Origin: Catenulispora sp. GP43
GTDB lineage: Bacteria; Actinomycetota; Actinomycetes; Streptomycetales; Catenulisporaceae
DNA: 64,000 bases
Assembly (NCBI RefSeq): GCF_041260665.1
Contig: NZ_JBGCCT010000026.1
Span: 103,365-167,364, forward strand
Direction: 5' to 3'
Every line of letters begins with the position of its first letter. Within the stretch, counting starts at the first letter, position 1. Below, in pieces: positions 52,011 through 60,807 of this stretch. The translations under genes and the position numbers were made by a program. The notes beneath the pieces were generated by a model that saw nothing but the letters and a program-made list of their open reading frames with translations, had not been told where the DNA came from and did no database searches.

Positions 52011-54083
52011 TCAGGAAGTCGTCACCGCGGTGTCGTCGATGACGGAGTTGGTGGTCCCCCCGCTCGTGTCGGTCTCCGAGCCGGTGAACTTCACCGTGAT
52101 GGTCTGGCCCGCGTAGGCCGACAGGTTCGCGGTCTGCTGCGAGTAGCCCGAGGCGGCGTTCAGGTTCGAGAACGAGCCGACCGTCGCGAGCACGGTCCCG
52201 GAGGAGTTCAGGACCTGCACGGTGAACGTGTCCGGCTTCGCCGTGGTGGTGTTCTCCGTGGTGTCGATGTGCAGCCAGTAGGTCAGCGTCGCGGAGCAGC
52301 CCGCCGGGATCGTCACAGCCTGCGAAGCCGTGTCGGTGTCCTTGCTGCCGTTGCCGTTGAACCACGCGATGTACGAACCCGAATGCGCCGGCTCGGCCGA
52401 GGTGGCCTTGGTGATCGGCGTGTACCCCAGGGTCGAGGTCTGGGTCCACGAGGTCGCACCGGACTCGAAGCCCGGGTTCGCCAGCAACTGCGCCGGGGTG
52501 CAGCCGCCACCGCTGGTCGGGTTCACCGTCAGCGTGTACGTGGCGGTGTGGGTCCCGGACGCGGCGGTGCCGCTGACGGTGATGGTGTACGTGCCGGTAG
52601 CCGTCGTCGAGTTCGTCGCCACGCTCAGCGTCGAGCTGCCCCCGGAGGTGACCGAGGACGGACTGAAGCTGACCGTGGAACCCGCCGGGCCGCCGGTGGC
52701 GCTCAGGGCGACCGACTCGGCGCTGCCCGCGGTCACCGCGGTGGAGATGGAGGCGGTCGCGGTGCCGCCGGCGGTGACGGAGCCCGACGCCGGAGACGAC
52801 GAGATCGAGAAGTCGTTGGTGGGAGGCGGCGTGGAGGCCGAGGCCGGGCTCCAGTAGTCGCCGGCCATCACGATCATGACGAGGGTCTTGATGGTCTCGC
52901 CGTAGTAGCCGTCACCGTAGGGGTTGGTCTGCAGGTAGTTCCAGATCGTGTCGGTCCACGCCTGGTCCCCGGCGGCCATGGCGGACGGGCCGATCGAGTC
53001 CCCGGCCTCCTCGGCGACGTCCGAGGTGTTGTAGCCGGTGCAGTTCAGGTTCAGGTGCGGGTAGACGTTGGCCGGGTTGGAGCCCGAGACCTTCTTGGCG
53101 CACGCCGACCACTTCTGCGCCTCGCTCAGCTCGAACGAGGCCACCGAGGAACCGTTCAGCAGCGCGTCGGTCCCCATGTGCCACGGCACGCGGATGGAGT
53201 TGTAGCCGACGATGTTGTCCGGCTGGTCCTCCTGGTAGTTCGCCGGGGCCGGCTTCGGGCTGCTGCCGTCGGCGCCGACGACGAAGTCGGACAGCAGGCC
53301 GTAGGAGGACGAGTAGTTGCTCACCAGCGAGCCGTCCACGGCCTCGGTCCGGGATATGACCTTGTTCCAGTCGTGCGAGGGGTCGTACGCGGCGTAGGCC
53401 CGCAGGTGGTCGATCATGTGGTCCGAGGGCCGGGTGTCGGTGTTCGGGCCGTCGTCCTCGCACTTGAGATGGCCGTCCGGCGCCACGTTGTGGTTCCAGA
53501 AGTTGGTCAGCCAGGTCTCGGCGTCGCTGCTGTAGCCGCCCCACTGCTCGTCGGCCAGGATCAGGCCGTAGCCGATGTCCAGGTCGCCGTCGGTGGCGCC
53601 GTCCGGCGTGCCGCCGCTGTAGTACTTGCAGGTCTTGCCGTCGAGCTGCCACTGCATCATGCCGTACTGGTCTTCGTGGTCCTTGACCAGCTGCCACAGG
53701 CCGTTGAACTCGGTCTGCGCGCTGGCGTCGTACCCGGCCATCAGCGGCACGATGTTCATGCCGTAGCCCTGGCCCTCGGAGACCGGCCCGTTGTTGGTGG
53801 CGTCGCCGTCGCCCTTGGTGGACACGTAGTACTCGTTGCTGGCACAGCCGTGGACGAGGTACGTGGACTTCCAGGAGTTGTACTGCTTCTCCACGGCGGC
53901 GTCGCGCGTGGCCTGCGAGGCCGACGGCATGATGCCGACCTTGTACGTCTGGTGCTGGGGGAAGGCGTAGTTGGGCCCGGCGGCGCTGACCGGGGCGGAG
54001 TGCGCGACGGCGATCGCCACGACTCCGGCCAGGGTGCTGATTCCGGTCGCCAGGCTGAGCACACGCTGAGAGCGGCGCTTCAC
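52011..54083 (-). CDS. secreted GH8 glycosidase (chitosanase or endoglucanase) with Ig-like and C-terminal binding module
   Basis: A 690-residue exported GH8 enzyme. Signal peptide 1-34; catalytic domain about 38-415 with VSEGQGYGM, in which Glu103 is the likely acid, and ATDGDLDIGYGLILADEQW, close to the GH8 signature. Then an Ig-like domain (about 423-520, DFSISSSPASGSV) and a 164-residue C-terminal module starting GCTPAQLLANPGFESG. GH8 includes chitosanases, cellulases and lichenases; the upstream exo-glucosaminidase gene favours chitosanase. The start is GTG after AGAAAGGA. It is second in the operon, 37 bases after the GH2 gene. Confidence 0.87.
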   Translation of the reverse strand: MKRRSQRVLSLATGISTLAGVVAIAVAHSAPVSAAGPNYAFPQHQTYKVGIMPSASQATRDAAVEKQYNSWKSTYLVHGCASNEYYVSTKGDGDATNNGPVSEGQGYGMNIVPLMAGYDASAQTEFNGLWQLVKDHEDQYGMMQWQLDGKTCKYYSGGTPDGATDGDLDIGYGLILADEQWGGYSSDAETWLTNFWNHNVAPDGHLKCEDDGPNTDTRPSDHMIDHLRAYAAYDPSHDWNKVISRTEAVDGSLVSNYSSSYGLLSDFVVGADGSSPKPAPANYQEDQPDNIVGYNSIRVPWHMGTDALLNGSSVASFELSEAQKWSACAKKVSGSNPANVYPHLNLNCTGYNTSDVAEEAGDSIGPSAMAAGDQAWTDTIWNYLQTNPYGDGYYGETIKTLVMIVMAGDYWSPASASTPPPTNDFSISSSPASGSVTAGGTATASISTAVTAGSAESVALSATGGPAGSTVSFSPSSVTSGGSSTLSVATNSTTATGTYTITVSGTAASGTHTATYTLTVNPTSGGGCTPAQLLANPGFESGATSWTQTSTLGYTPITKATSAEPAHSGSYIAWFNGNGSKDTDTASQAVTIPAGCSATLTYWLHIDTTENTTTAKPDTFTVQVLNSSGTVLATVGSFSNLNAASGYSQQTANLSAYAGQTITVKFTGSETDTSGGTTNSVIDDTAVTTS
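52014..52505 (-). repeat. duplicated C-terminal module, copy 1 (GH8 gene)
   Basis: The last 164 residues of the GH8 protein are about 88% identical (around 20 differences by eye) to the end of the GH2 protein at 54124-54615, and the DNA is equally similar. The module type (AHSGSYIAWFNGNG, IPAGCSATLTYWLHIDT) also occurs in actinobacterial secreted proteases. Confidence 0.9.
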
Positions 54084-54120
54084 AGTGGTCGATCCTTTCT
54101 GGGGGTGGGGGTGGGGGGTG

Positions 54121-57100
54121 TCAGCTGGTCTGCAAGGCGGTGTCGTCGACCACGAAGGTGGTCGTGCCCCCGCTGGTGTCGGTCTCGCTGCCGGTGACCT
54201 TCAGGGTGATCGTCTGGCCGGCGTAGGCCGACAGGTCGGCCGTCTTCTGCGAGTAGCCCGAGGCGGCGTTCAGGTTCGAGAACGACCCGACGGTCCCGAG
54301 CACCGTTCCGGAGGAGTTCAGGACCTGCACGGTGAACGTGTCCGGCTTGGCCGTGCTGGTGCTCTCGGTGGTGTCGATGTGCAGCCAGTACGTCAGCGAC
54401 GCACTGCACCCGGCGGGGATCGCCACCGACTGCGCGATCGTGTCGGTGTCCTTGCTGCCGTTGCCGTTGAACCACGCGATGTACGAACCCGAGTGCGCCG
54501 GCTCGGCCGAGGTGGCCTTGGTGATCGGGTCGAACCCCAGCGTCGAGGTCTGGGTCCACGAGGTCCCCCCGGACTCGAAGCCCGGGTTCGCCAGCAACTG
54601 CGCCGGAGTACAGCCGCCGCCGCCCGAAGACGTGACCGTCAGCGAGTAACTCGCGGTGTGCTTGGCCGACGGCGCGGTACCCGTGATGGTGATCGGATAC
54701 GTGCCCGCCGGAGTGCTCGCCGCGGTCGAGATCGTCACGGTCGACGACCCGCCGGCCGTCACCGAGGCCGGGCTGAACGCCGCGGTGGCGCCGGTCGGCA
54801 GACCCGAGGCGGTCAGCGTGACGGCCTCGGCGGTTCCGCTGGTCAGGGCGGTGGAGACGGTCGCGGTGGTCGAAGAACCCTGCGCCACCGAACCGGAGGC
54901 CGGCGAGTCGGAGATCGAGAAGTCGTTCGGGGCGCCGGTTCCGGTGCCCGCGACCACGTCGGTCTTCGCCGCGTTCCAGCCGGACAGGCTCACGACCGGG
55001 GTCGCGCCCTGCAGGTCGGAGGACTTGAAGGTGGCGGTCAGGGTCTCGGACTCCCCCGGCCACAGCGTGACGTCGTTGTCGCTCCAGACCGCCGAGGTCA
55101 CCTCGTTGTCGCCGGACAGCTCCGAGCCGGAGGCGGTCCCGCGCCGCAGGTCCGCGCGGAGCAGGAAGCCGACGGCCGGCGTCGTGGAGTTGTTGGTGAC
55201 GGTCACCGTGACCAGGCTGTCGGCGCCGTTCGGGCCGGCCTGGCTGGTGGTCGCCGCCGTCGCGGACACCGTGGCGGCCGGCAGGTTCTGCAGGGCGCTG
55301 AGGTTCGCGTAGGAACTCATCGTGGCCTGCGGGTTGCCGCCGCCGGAGGGGATGGTCGAGCCCCAGTTGACGGCGTCCGGCGTGGTCGAGTCCCAATAGA
55401 CGTTGCGGTCGACCACGGTGCCGTTCTGCTTGACCAGCAGCTCGACGAAGTAGACCGTGCCGGAGCCGCTGGGCAGCTTCGGCGTGAGCACCTTGTTCTG
55501 CACCTTCTGGGAGGCCAGCGACAGCGAGCCGGAGGTCTGGTCGTCCAGCAGGGAGCCCGCGGTGTTGTAGACCTTCGACTCGACGGTCACGCCGGACTGC
55601 GTCTGGCCCGACAGGTTGTCGACGGTCACGGTGTGGTTGTCGAGGGTGTAGATCGCGTGCAGCGTGCGGTTGGCCTCCTGCGCGCCGAAGTACGCGCCGG
55701 CCTGGTCGTAGTCGTTGTTGTAGAGCGACCACAGCAGCGTCGGCCAGCCCTTGTTCATCTGCCAGTAGATGGTGCCGGTCGAGGGCTGGGTGGCGTTGGT
55801 GGAGTGGGCGATGTAGGCCTCGAACTGCGCCCGGGTGTCCTCGTAGTTCTGTGCCTGCGCCTCCTGGACGTACTGCGCCAGGCTCGACCAGGCTCCGAAG
55901 CGCTTGGAGACGGCCTGGTCCAGGTTGTAGAGCGTGCCGAACGCGTAGCCGCTGTGGCTGGTGCCCTCATAGTTCGCGTGGTACTGGTTGGCGGCGGTGG
56001 TCTGCCACAGCGCCGACTGGTCCGAGGAGGACAGGAAGCGGTTGATCGAGTCCAGCGTCGGGACCGTGTCGCCGGCACTCTGCTCGGAGTCGAAGCCCCA
56101 GGCGCCGCCGGCGTTGGTCAGCGTGGAGTCGCCGGAGGGGTAGTGCGAGGTGTCGTACCAGTAGTTCGACGGGACCCAGTCATAAGGACCCTCCTTCTCC
56201 CCCGACACCCCGAGCTGGGAGCTGGAGTTGTACTCGGCGGAGGAGACGAACGGACCGGGGAAGTCGGCCGCGGCGAAGCCGTTCAGGGCCTGGGATTCCT
56301 GCGTCGAGGTCGGGTTGTTGTCGCTCCACTGGAAGCTGAAGATGCTCGGGTGGTTGCGCCAGATCGCGCCCTGGGTCGTCGCCGTGTTCTGGTACACGGT
56401 GCCGGCCGAGCCGCTGTTCTCCCACTCGTCGCAGCACTGGTAGCCGACGTTGACCAGGATCCCGGCGGCGTCCATCTGCTGGTAGAAGTCCGGCGGCATG
56501 AAGTGCCCCTCCAGCCGGATGGCGTTCAGGCCCATGGACTTCATCAGCGCGATCTGCTGCGCGGTGTCCGCCGGGTCGTAGCGCAGGAACAGGTCGGGGT
56601 CCCAGCCGCCGCCGCGGATCACCAGCGGCTGACCGTTGATGCCGAACTGGCGCACCCCGGAGGTCGCGGCGCTCCCGGACCCGACCAGGGACGACTGCAC
56701 GGTGCGGACGCCGAAGGTCTCGGAGGTCGAGTTCAGCACGGTCGAGTTCTGCGCCACGGAGGTGGCCAGCGTGTAGAGCGGCTGCGCACCCATCTGGTAG
56801 GGCCACCAGATCTTCGGCGAGGACAGCGTCAGCGCCGGGTAGTTCGCCGGCGCGAAGGTGACGGTCGAGGTCGCGTTCGCGGCGACCGTGACGTTCTGCG
56901 TCACCGAGATCGGCGTGCCGCCGCCGGGCGGGGTGACGGTGGCGGTGACCGCGCCGGTCTGCGAGGAGCCGGTGACGTTGACCACCGAGGCCTTCACCGT
57001 CAGCGCGCTGCTGGACAGGTTGGCCGCGGTGCTCTGGTTCACGTGCGCGTCGTCGACGATCAGCGGGCCGCCGGACTCCAGCTGGACCGGGAACTGGATG

Positions 57101-57846
57101 CCGGTGTTGTTGTCCGGCGGGATCTGGCTCCAGTCGACGTTGTCCAGCGTGAGCATCGAGTTCGGGTTGTTCGGGTGCATCTCGATGGCCAGCGAGTTGG
57201 TGCCCGACACCAGCTTGGAGGTGATGTCGAAGACGTTCTTGTCGTAGTCGCCGGTGACGGTCGAGGACGAGGCGACCTGCGTGCCGTTGACCCAGACATC
57301 GGCCGAGCCGACGACGCCGTTCAGGACCAGCCGCGCGCCCTGGCCGCTGGCCGGCGCGGTGAAGTCGGTGCGGTACCACCACGGGACCGAGAACTGCGCG
57401 ATGGTGTCGGGGCCGACCTTGGTCATCTGGCCGAAGCAGGTCTTCATGTTCGTGGAGAAGTAGACGTTCGGGCAGGTGCCGTTCTGCAGCAGGGCGTTGA
57501 TCTCGGTGCCCGGTGCTCCCCCGCCGTCGTTGGCGACGGTGAGCCACCCGGAGGTGGAGAAGCCCGGCGTGGAGATCTTCGCGCCGCCCTGCGTGGCGGT
57601 CGAGCTGGTGAGGACCTTCCAACCGGTGGCCGCGCCGAGGTTCTGGACCGCGGACGAGCCGGTCGCGGGGTCCACGGCGACGGCGGTGGCGGCGGGCGCG
57701 ACGGAGCGCGCGCTCAACGCCTCTTGAGGACTGCTGCCGGCCGTCGCCATCTGGACGGTGGCGGCCAGGACGGTGCAGACGAGCGCGGCGGCCCCGAAAA
57801 CGCGGGCCTTGGAGCGGCGTGTGCGGATCGTGTCAATGGATCTCAT
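54121..57846 (-). CDS. csxA: secreted GH2 exo-beta-D-glucosaminidase (CsxA-like)
   Basis: A 1241-residue exported GH2 enzyme that should remove GlcN from the non-reducing end of chitosan oligomers. Signal peptide about 1-37; sugar-binding domain from about 70; beta-sandwich; (beta/alpha)8 core with NAIRLEGHF, then Asp509 in FQWSDNNPT and Glu588 in GAWGFDSEQSAG, corresponding to the Asp469/Glu541 pair of Amycolatopsis CsxA (from memory). Then further beta domains, an Ig-like domain at about 975-1075 and a C-terminal 164-residue module. Start ATG has GAGGAG six bases upstream. It is first in the operon; two palindromes lie upstream. Confidence 0.9.
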   Translation of the reverse strand: MRSIDTIRTRRSKARVFGAAALVCTVLAATVQMATAGSSPQEALSARSVAPAATAVAVDPATGSSAVQNLGAATGWKVLTSSTATQGGAKISTPGFSTSGWLTVANDGGGAPGTEINALLQNGTCPNVYFSTNMKTCFGQMTKVGPDTIAQFSVPWWYRTDFTAPASGQGARLVLNGVVGSADVWVNGTQVASSSTVTGDYDKNVFDITSKLVSGTNSLAIEMHPNNPNSMLTLDNVDWSQIPPDNNTGIQFPVQLESGGPLIVDDAHVNQSTAANLSSSALTVKASVVNVTGSSQTGAVTATVTPPGGGTPISVTQNVTVAANATSTVTFAPANYPALTLSSPKIWWPYQMGAQPLYTLATSVAQNSTVLNSTSETFGVRTVQSSLVGSGSAATSGVRQFGINGQPLVIRGGGWDPDLFLRYDPADTAQQIALMKSMGLNAIRLEGHFMPPDFYQQMDAAGILVNVGYQCCDEWENSGSAGTVYQNTATTQGAIWRNHPSIFSFQWSDNNPTSTQESQALNGFAAADFPGPFVSSAEYNSSSQLGVSGEKEGPYDWVPSNYWYDTSHYPSGDSTLTNAGGAWGFDSEQSAGDTVPTLDSINRFLSSSDQSALWQTTAANQYHANYEGTSHSGYAFGTLYNLDQAVSKRFGAWSSLAQYVQEAQAQNYEDTRAQFEAYIAHSTNATQPSTGTIYWQMNKGWPTLLWSLYNNDYDQAGAYFGAQEANRTLHAIYTLDNHTVTVDNLSGQTQSGVTVESKVYNTAGSLLDDQTSGSLSLASQKVQNKVLTPKLPSGSGTVYFVELLVKQNGTVVDRNVYWDSTTPDAVNWGSTIPSGGGNPQATMSSYANLSALQNLPAATVSATAATTSQAGPNGADSLVTVTVTNNSTTPAVGFLLRADLRRGTASGSELSGDNEVTSAVWSDNDVTLWPGESETLTATFKSSDLQGATPVVSLSGWNAAKTDVVAGTGTGAPNDFSISDSPASGSVAQGSSTTATVSTALTSGTAEAVTLTASGLPTGATAAFSPASVTAGGSSTVTISTAASTPAGTYPITITGTAPSAKHTASYSLTVTSSGGGGCTPAQLLANPGFESGGTSWTQTSTLGFDPITKATSAEPAHSGSYIAWFNGNGSKDTDTIAQSVAIPAGCSASLTYWLHIDTTESTSTAKPDTFTVQVLNSSGTVLGTVGSFSNLNAASGYSQKTADLSAYAGQTITLKVTGSETDTSGGTTTFVVDDTALQTS
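54124..54615 (-). repeat. duplicated C-terminal module, copy 2 (GH2 gene)
   Basis: Counterpart of 52014-52505. Preceding Ig-like domains of the two proteins are also homologous but more diverged, so the terminal module has been homogenised or recently copied. Confidence 0.9.
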
Positions 57847-57913
57847 GCCCGGCTCCTCGTGGGCTTGGCGGGTGACGCGGGATGCGACGGTGCTGGAGCG
57901 GTGCGCGATGGAA

Positions 57914-57931
57914 TTAGGAAAGCTCCCTAAC
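57914..57931. promoter_or_regulatory. palindromic operator upstream of the glucosaminidase operon (site 1)
   Basis: TTAGGAAAGCTCCCTAAC has TTAGG/CCTAA arms. It resembles, as I remember it, the palindrome bound by ROK-family repressors (CsnR type) ahead of chitosanase genes in Streptomyces. It is 68 bases upstream of the GH2 start. Confidence 0.6.
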
Positions 57932-57979
57932 GAGATCGGGGCGTACGCTACTCACCCTCCGACCAGGTCGTCAAGAGTC

Positions 57980-57996
57980 TGCGAAAGGTCCTTAAC
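57980..57996. promoter_or_regulatory. related operator (site 2), opposite orientation
   Basis: The minus strand reads GTTAAGGACCTTTCGCA and matches 14 of 17 positions of the site-1 complement (GTTAGGGAGCTTTCCTA). It lies about 66 bp from site 1 and its palindrome is degenerate on one side. Confidence 0.4.
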
Positions 57997-58161
57997 CAGA
58001 TTTGGTGGAGCACGGCCCCGCACCCCGATCGGAGTAGCGCGATCCCGGCTCCCCCGCTCAGCCGGCACCCGGTTCCGCGCCCAAGGGATGGGTCACTCTC
58101 TGGTGGGTATCTGCTCGCGCGCCGTGAGGTCGTCGGAAAAGCGGGCATGGAGGATGCGGGC

Positions 58162-58659
58162 ATGAAGGTCTGTCGCAGGTCGTGGATCGCCGGGATGGCG
58201 CTGGGCGTGGTGTCCGTGGGGGCCACTGGCGCGGTCGCGGGGTGCAGCAGCAGCGCGTCGAGCCCCGGATCGAGCGCCGGCAGCGCGGTGTCGAGCGCGA
58301 TCTCGCAGGGGGCGTCGGCGGTCGGCTCGGCGGCCTCGCAGGCGGCGTCGGCCGCGGCATCGGCGCTGGGGCAGATCAAGAACGGCGTGACCGCCACCTC
58401 GGACGTCAAGGTCGGAGCGGTCACCATCGGCTCGGACGGCAAGGCGTCAGCCGAGGTCACGGCCACGAACCCGACCAGCAGCGCGCACGATTACACGATC
58501 GCCGTGTCCTTCGACGACCAGAACGGAGGACTCCAGGACGCGACCGTGGTGAGCATCTCGAACGTCCCCGCCAACGGCTCGGGGACCGGCACCGCGAACA
58601 GCAACCGACAGCTGTCGGGGACGCTGACGGCGAAGGTGTCGGCCGCGGTGCGGCACTGA
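58162..58659 (+). CDS. small lipoprotein
   Basis: A 165-residue lipoprotein: signal MKVCRRSWIAGMALGVVSVG with lipobox GAVAGC, a Ser/Ala-rich linker, then a beta-sandwich domain (DVKVGAVTIGSDGKASAEV, DYTIAVSFDDQNGG) similar to FxLYD/bacterial Ig-like domains. ATG 58162 is preferred, with GGAGG eight bases upstream. Function unknown. Confidence 0.75.
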   Translation: MKVCRRSWIAGMALGVVSVGATGAVAGCSSSASSPGSSAGSAVSSAISQGASAVGSAASQAASAAASALGQIKNGVTATSDVKVGAVTIGSDGKASAEVTATNPTSSAHDYTIAVSFDDQNGGLQDATVVSISNVPANGSGTGTANSNRQLSGTLTAKVSAAVRH

Positions 58660-58673
58660 CGGCCGAGCGCTCC

Positions 58674-58702
58674 TTGATTCCGCGTCAGGGTTCCCATACA
58701 GT
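58674..58702 (+). promoter_or_regulatory. promoter of the HTH gene, inside an inverted repeat
   Basis: TTGATT (58674-58679), a 17-base spacer and TACAGT (58697-58702). The -10 lies in the loop of an inverted repeat: TCAGGGTTCCC (58685-58695) and GGGAATCCTGA (58712-58722), 10 of 11 matching. A repressor bound there would block the promoter. Confidence 0.55.
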
Positions 58703-58740
58703 CAAGCGTAAGGGAATCCTGACATCAAAGGGGGTGCGTG

Positions 58741-59304
58741 ATGGGCTGGCTCTACGAAGGGGTCCCCGACGAGGAGCACGAAGGCCACGCGGTCGGGGTG
58801 CTCGCCAACGGCGTGATCCCGGCCTACGGCTCGGGCGGCCAGTGGTCCGAGATGGAGTTCCGGGACGGCTGGTGGTCGCCGGGTGCCGGCTCGGACGATC
58901 CGGGCGTGGAGCCGGCGTGGCTGCTGCCGGCCTGCGTGTGCGGCTGGCGCGGCGAGCGCGTCGGTTACGACCCGCAGGCCGAGGACACGGCGCGGGCGCA
59001 GTGGGACGTCCACATGGACGACGTCACCGTGTACTTCCTGACGGTCGCCAAAGCCGCCGAGGCGCTGGCCGGCGCCCTTGAGACGGCGCGCAAGGAGGGC
59101 GAGTACGACGCCCGGCCGCTGGCCGTCGTCAAGGCACTGCGGGTCACGCAGGCGCGCATCGGCTCGGAGATCGCGGCGGTAGTGGGGGCCGCTCGGGCCA
59201 AGGAGCTGAGCTGGGAGCTCATCGGGGACGCGCTGGGCGTCACACGGCAGACCGCGCATGAGCGGTACCGGGAAGTCGCGGCCGCTCCGGCACGGCCGGA
59301 ATAG
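58741..59304 (+). CDS. unknown protein with C-terminal helix-turn-helix
   Basis: A 187-residue protein. The N-terminal half (LYEGVPDEEHEGHAVGVLAN, CVCGWRGERVGYDP) contains a CxC pair and many Trp. The C-terminal segment LSWELIGDALGVTRQTAHER is a convincing HTH. ATG 58741 is six bases after AAGGGGG. Similar small proteins with such an HTH occur widely in Streptomyces; the function is unknown. The palindrome over its promoter suggests autoregulation. Confidence 0.7.
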   Translation: MGWLYEGVPDEEHEGHAVGVLANGVIPAYGSGGQWSEMEFRDGWWSPGAGSDDPGVEPAWLLPACVCGWRGERVGYDPQAEDTARAQWDVHMDDVTVYFLTVAKAAEALAGALETARKEGEYDARPLAVVKALRVTQARIGSEIAAVVGAARAKELSWELIGDALGVTRQTAHERYREVAAAPARPE

Positions 59305-59338
59305 ACACGGCTGGAACAGGCACGGCTGGAACAGAAGA

Positions 59339-59371
59339 GTCCCGGATCGGCGTCGCATGCCGATCCGGGAC
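59339..59371. terminator. bidirectional perfect hairpin
   Basis: GTCCCGGATCGGC and GCCGATCCGGGAC form a 13-bp perfect stem with a 7-base loop between convergent genes. Confidence 0.85.
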
Positions 59372-59387
59372 CCGTCAGACCCTCTAC

Positions 59388-60038
59388 TCAGCCGTTCTTC
59401 TGCTCCAGCACCGCACCGCTGCCCGGACCCGTACCGGTCCGCAGGCCGCTGCCGTCGGTCCCGGTCACCGCCCCCTTCGGCGGGCCGGCCGGCAGGCTCA
59501 CGCAGGCCGGCACCGGTCGGTCGGTCAACACCGAGGCGACCTGCCCCCTGCCGCCGTCGAAGCTGAAGGCGACCAGCATCGTGTCGTTCGGCGGCAGGCC
59601 CTTGGCCTGGACCGTGACCGAGCTGAGGCCGCCGGGACCGGCCTGCACGCCGAGCGTCGTCTGGCCGGCGCGCTGGGCCGGCGCGGCGAAGGAGTCGATC
59701 GAGGGGCAGCCCGGCGTGGCCTTGAGCACCACCACGCTGGCGCCGAGCCGGTGCAGCTCGGCGTTCGCGCCGGAGATGCCGCCGGCCTTGGTGACCGAGA
59801 CGGTGACGGTGCCGTCGTGGTTGTCCGTCACGGCGTAGGCCGAGGCGGTTGCGCCGAAGACGGTGAAGCCGACGGCCGTGGCGCCGGCCGCCGCCACGGT
59901 GCCGGCGGTGGCCCAGGCGGGGCGCGCGTACCGGCGGCGGGTGCCCGGTACCTGCGCGGCGGCCGCGGCGTCCGTGGCCAGGGCGGCCCCGTGCTCGGCC
60001 ATCAGGTCTTCGAAGAGGTGGTCGGCGAACTCGGTCAT
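59388..60038 (-). CDS. membrane-anchored partner of the ECF sigma factor
   Basis: A 216-residue protein with an N-terminal cytosolic part, one membrane segment (AWATAGTVAAAGATAVGFTVFG, about 42-63) and an extracytoplasmic C-terminus, the topology of an anti-sigma factor or of its associated protein. No zinc-binding HxxxCxxC is seen. Its ATG overlaps the sigma gene stop (ATGA), so they are made together. Confidence 0.7.
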   Translation of the reverse strand: MTEFADHLFEDLMAEHGAALATDAAAAAQVPGTRRRYARPAWATAGTVAAAGATAVGFTVFGATASAYAVTDNHDGTVTVSVTKAGGISGANAELHRLGASVVVLKATPGCPSIDSFAAPAQRAGQTTLGVQAGPGGLSSVTVQAKGLPPNDTMLVAFSFDGGRGQVASVLTDRPVPACVSLPAGPPKGAVTGTDGSGLRTGTGPGSGAVLEQKNG

Positions 60039-60673
60039 GGTGTCGCTCCGGATTCCGGGCGCGTGGTGTGCGCCCTGCGTAGACGGGTTCGGGCGCGCAT
60101 GAGCCGCATGCGCAGCGCGCCCGCGGAGATGCCGAGCACTGCCGCCGCCTCCTTGGCCTTCAGGCCCGCGATGTCGACCAGCTCGACGGCCTGGCGGTCC
60201 AGGTCCGGCAGCCGGGTCAGCTCGCTGACCAGGGCCCGGCCCTCCCGCTCGGCGTCGATGCGGTCGAGGAGTTCCTCGACGTGGTCCGCCGCCAGATCGC
60301 GGCGCCCCGCCAGCCGGACCGCGCGCTCACGGCGGCGCGCGTCGGACTCGCAGTGCTTGGCGAAGACCCGGCGCGCTATGCCGAACAGCCAGGCGCGCGC
60401 GGTGCCGCGGCGGGGGTCGAAGGTGGTGTAGGAGGTGATCGCCTCGACGAACGTGTCCGCGGTCAGGTCGGCGACCGTCTGCGGATCCGTGCTGCGCCGG
60501 GCGAAGTAGGCGGTGACCGCGTCGATGTTGGCGCGGTACATGTGCTCGAAACCGGCGGCGGGGTCGTGGTCCGGGGCGGGCCGCCAGGGCCGTCCCGGAT
60601 GCGTGGGCTCCGTTCGCGGCCGATCTCGAGGGCGCTGTGGGCGCTGTGGTCGCTGCGTCGTCGTCTCGCTCAC
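60035..60673 (-). CDS. ECF-family RNA polymerase sigma factor
   Basis: A 212-residue sigma factor. Region 2: FEHMYRANIDAVTAYFARRS with DLTADTFVEAITSYTTFDPR; region 4: LPDLDRQAVELVDIAGLKAK then LGISAGALRMRLMRARTRLR. An N-terminal Pro/Arg-rich extension (about 30 residues) precedes it. Start GTG at 60673. Co-translated with a membrane protein that may be its regulator. Divergent from the HtrA-type protease gene, which could be a target (inference). Confidence 0.88.
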   Translation of the reverse strand: MSETTTQRPQRPQRPRDRPRTEPTHPGRPWRPAPDHDPAAGFEHMYRANIDAVTAYFARRSTDPQTVADLTADTFVEAITSYTTFDPRRGTARAWLFGIARRVFAKHCESDARRRERAVRLAGRRDLAADHVEELLDRIDAEREGRALVSELTRLPDLDRQAVELVDIAGLKAKEAAAVLGISAGALRMRLMRARTRLRRAHTTRPESGATP

Positions 60674-60807
60674 ACCATGGGGTTGCCGTCTTCGCCGGAT
60701 TCTGTCACAGCCCGGGGTTCACACGTCTGGCGCTGGCGACGTTTGCGCAGGCCCCGGTGTGTGCAGACCACCGGGTGATCGTTGCCCCCGACTCAGCGAG
60801 GTCACCG

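Larger units (their letters stand above)
57847..58161. other. 315-bp intergenic region upstream of the glucosaminidase operon
   Basis: Non-coding stretch between divergent genes. It contains the two palindromic sites listed separately (57914 and 57980). No convincing -35/-10 pair could be assigned, and no small gene with a ribosome site is apparent. Confidence 0.5.

Noticed and set aside
54085..57930. 1281-codon plus-strand frame opposite the GH2 gene
   Set aside because: Composition is Gly/Arg/Val shadow sequence; the minus strand carries signal peptide, active-site residues and a good ribosome site.
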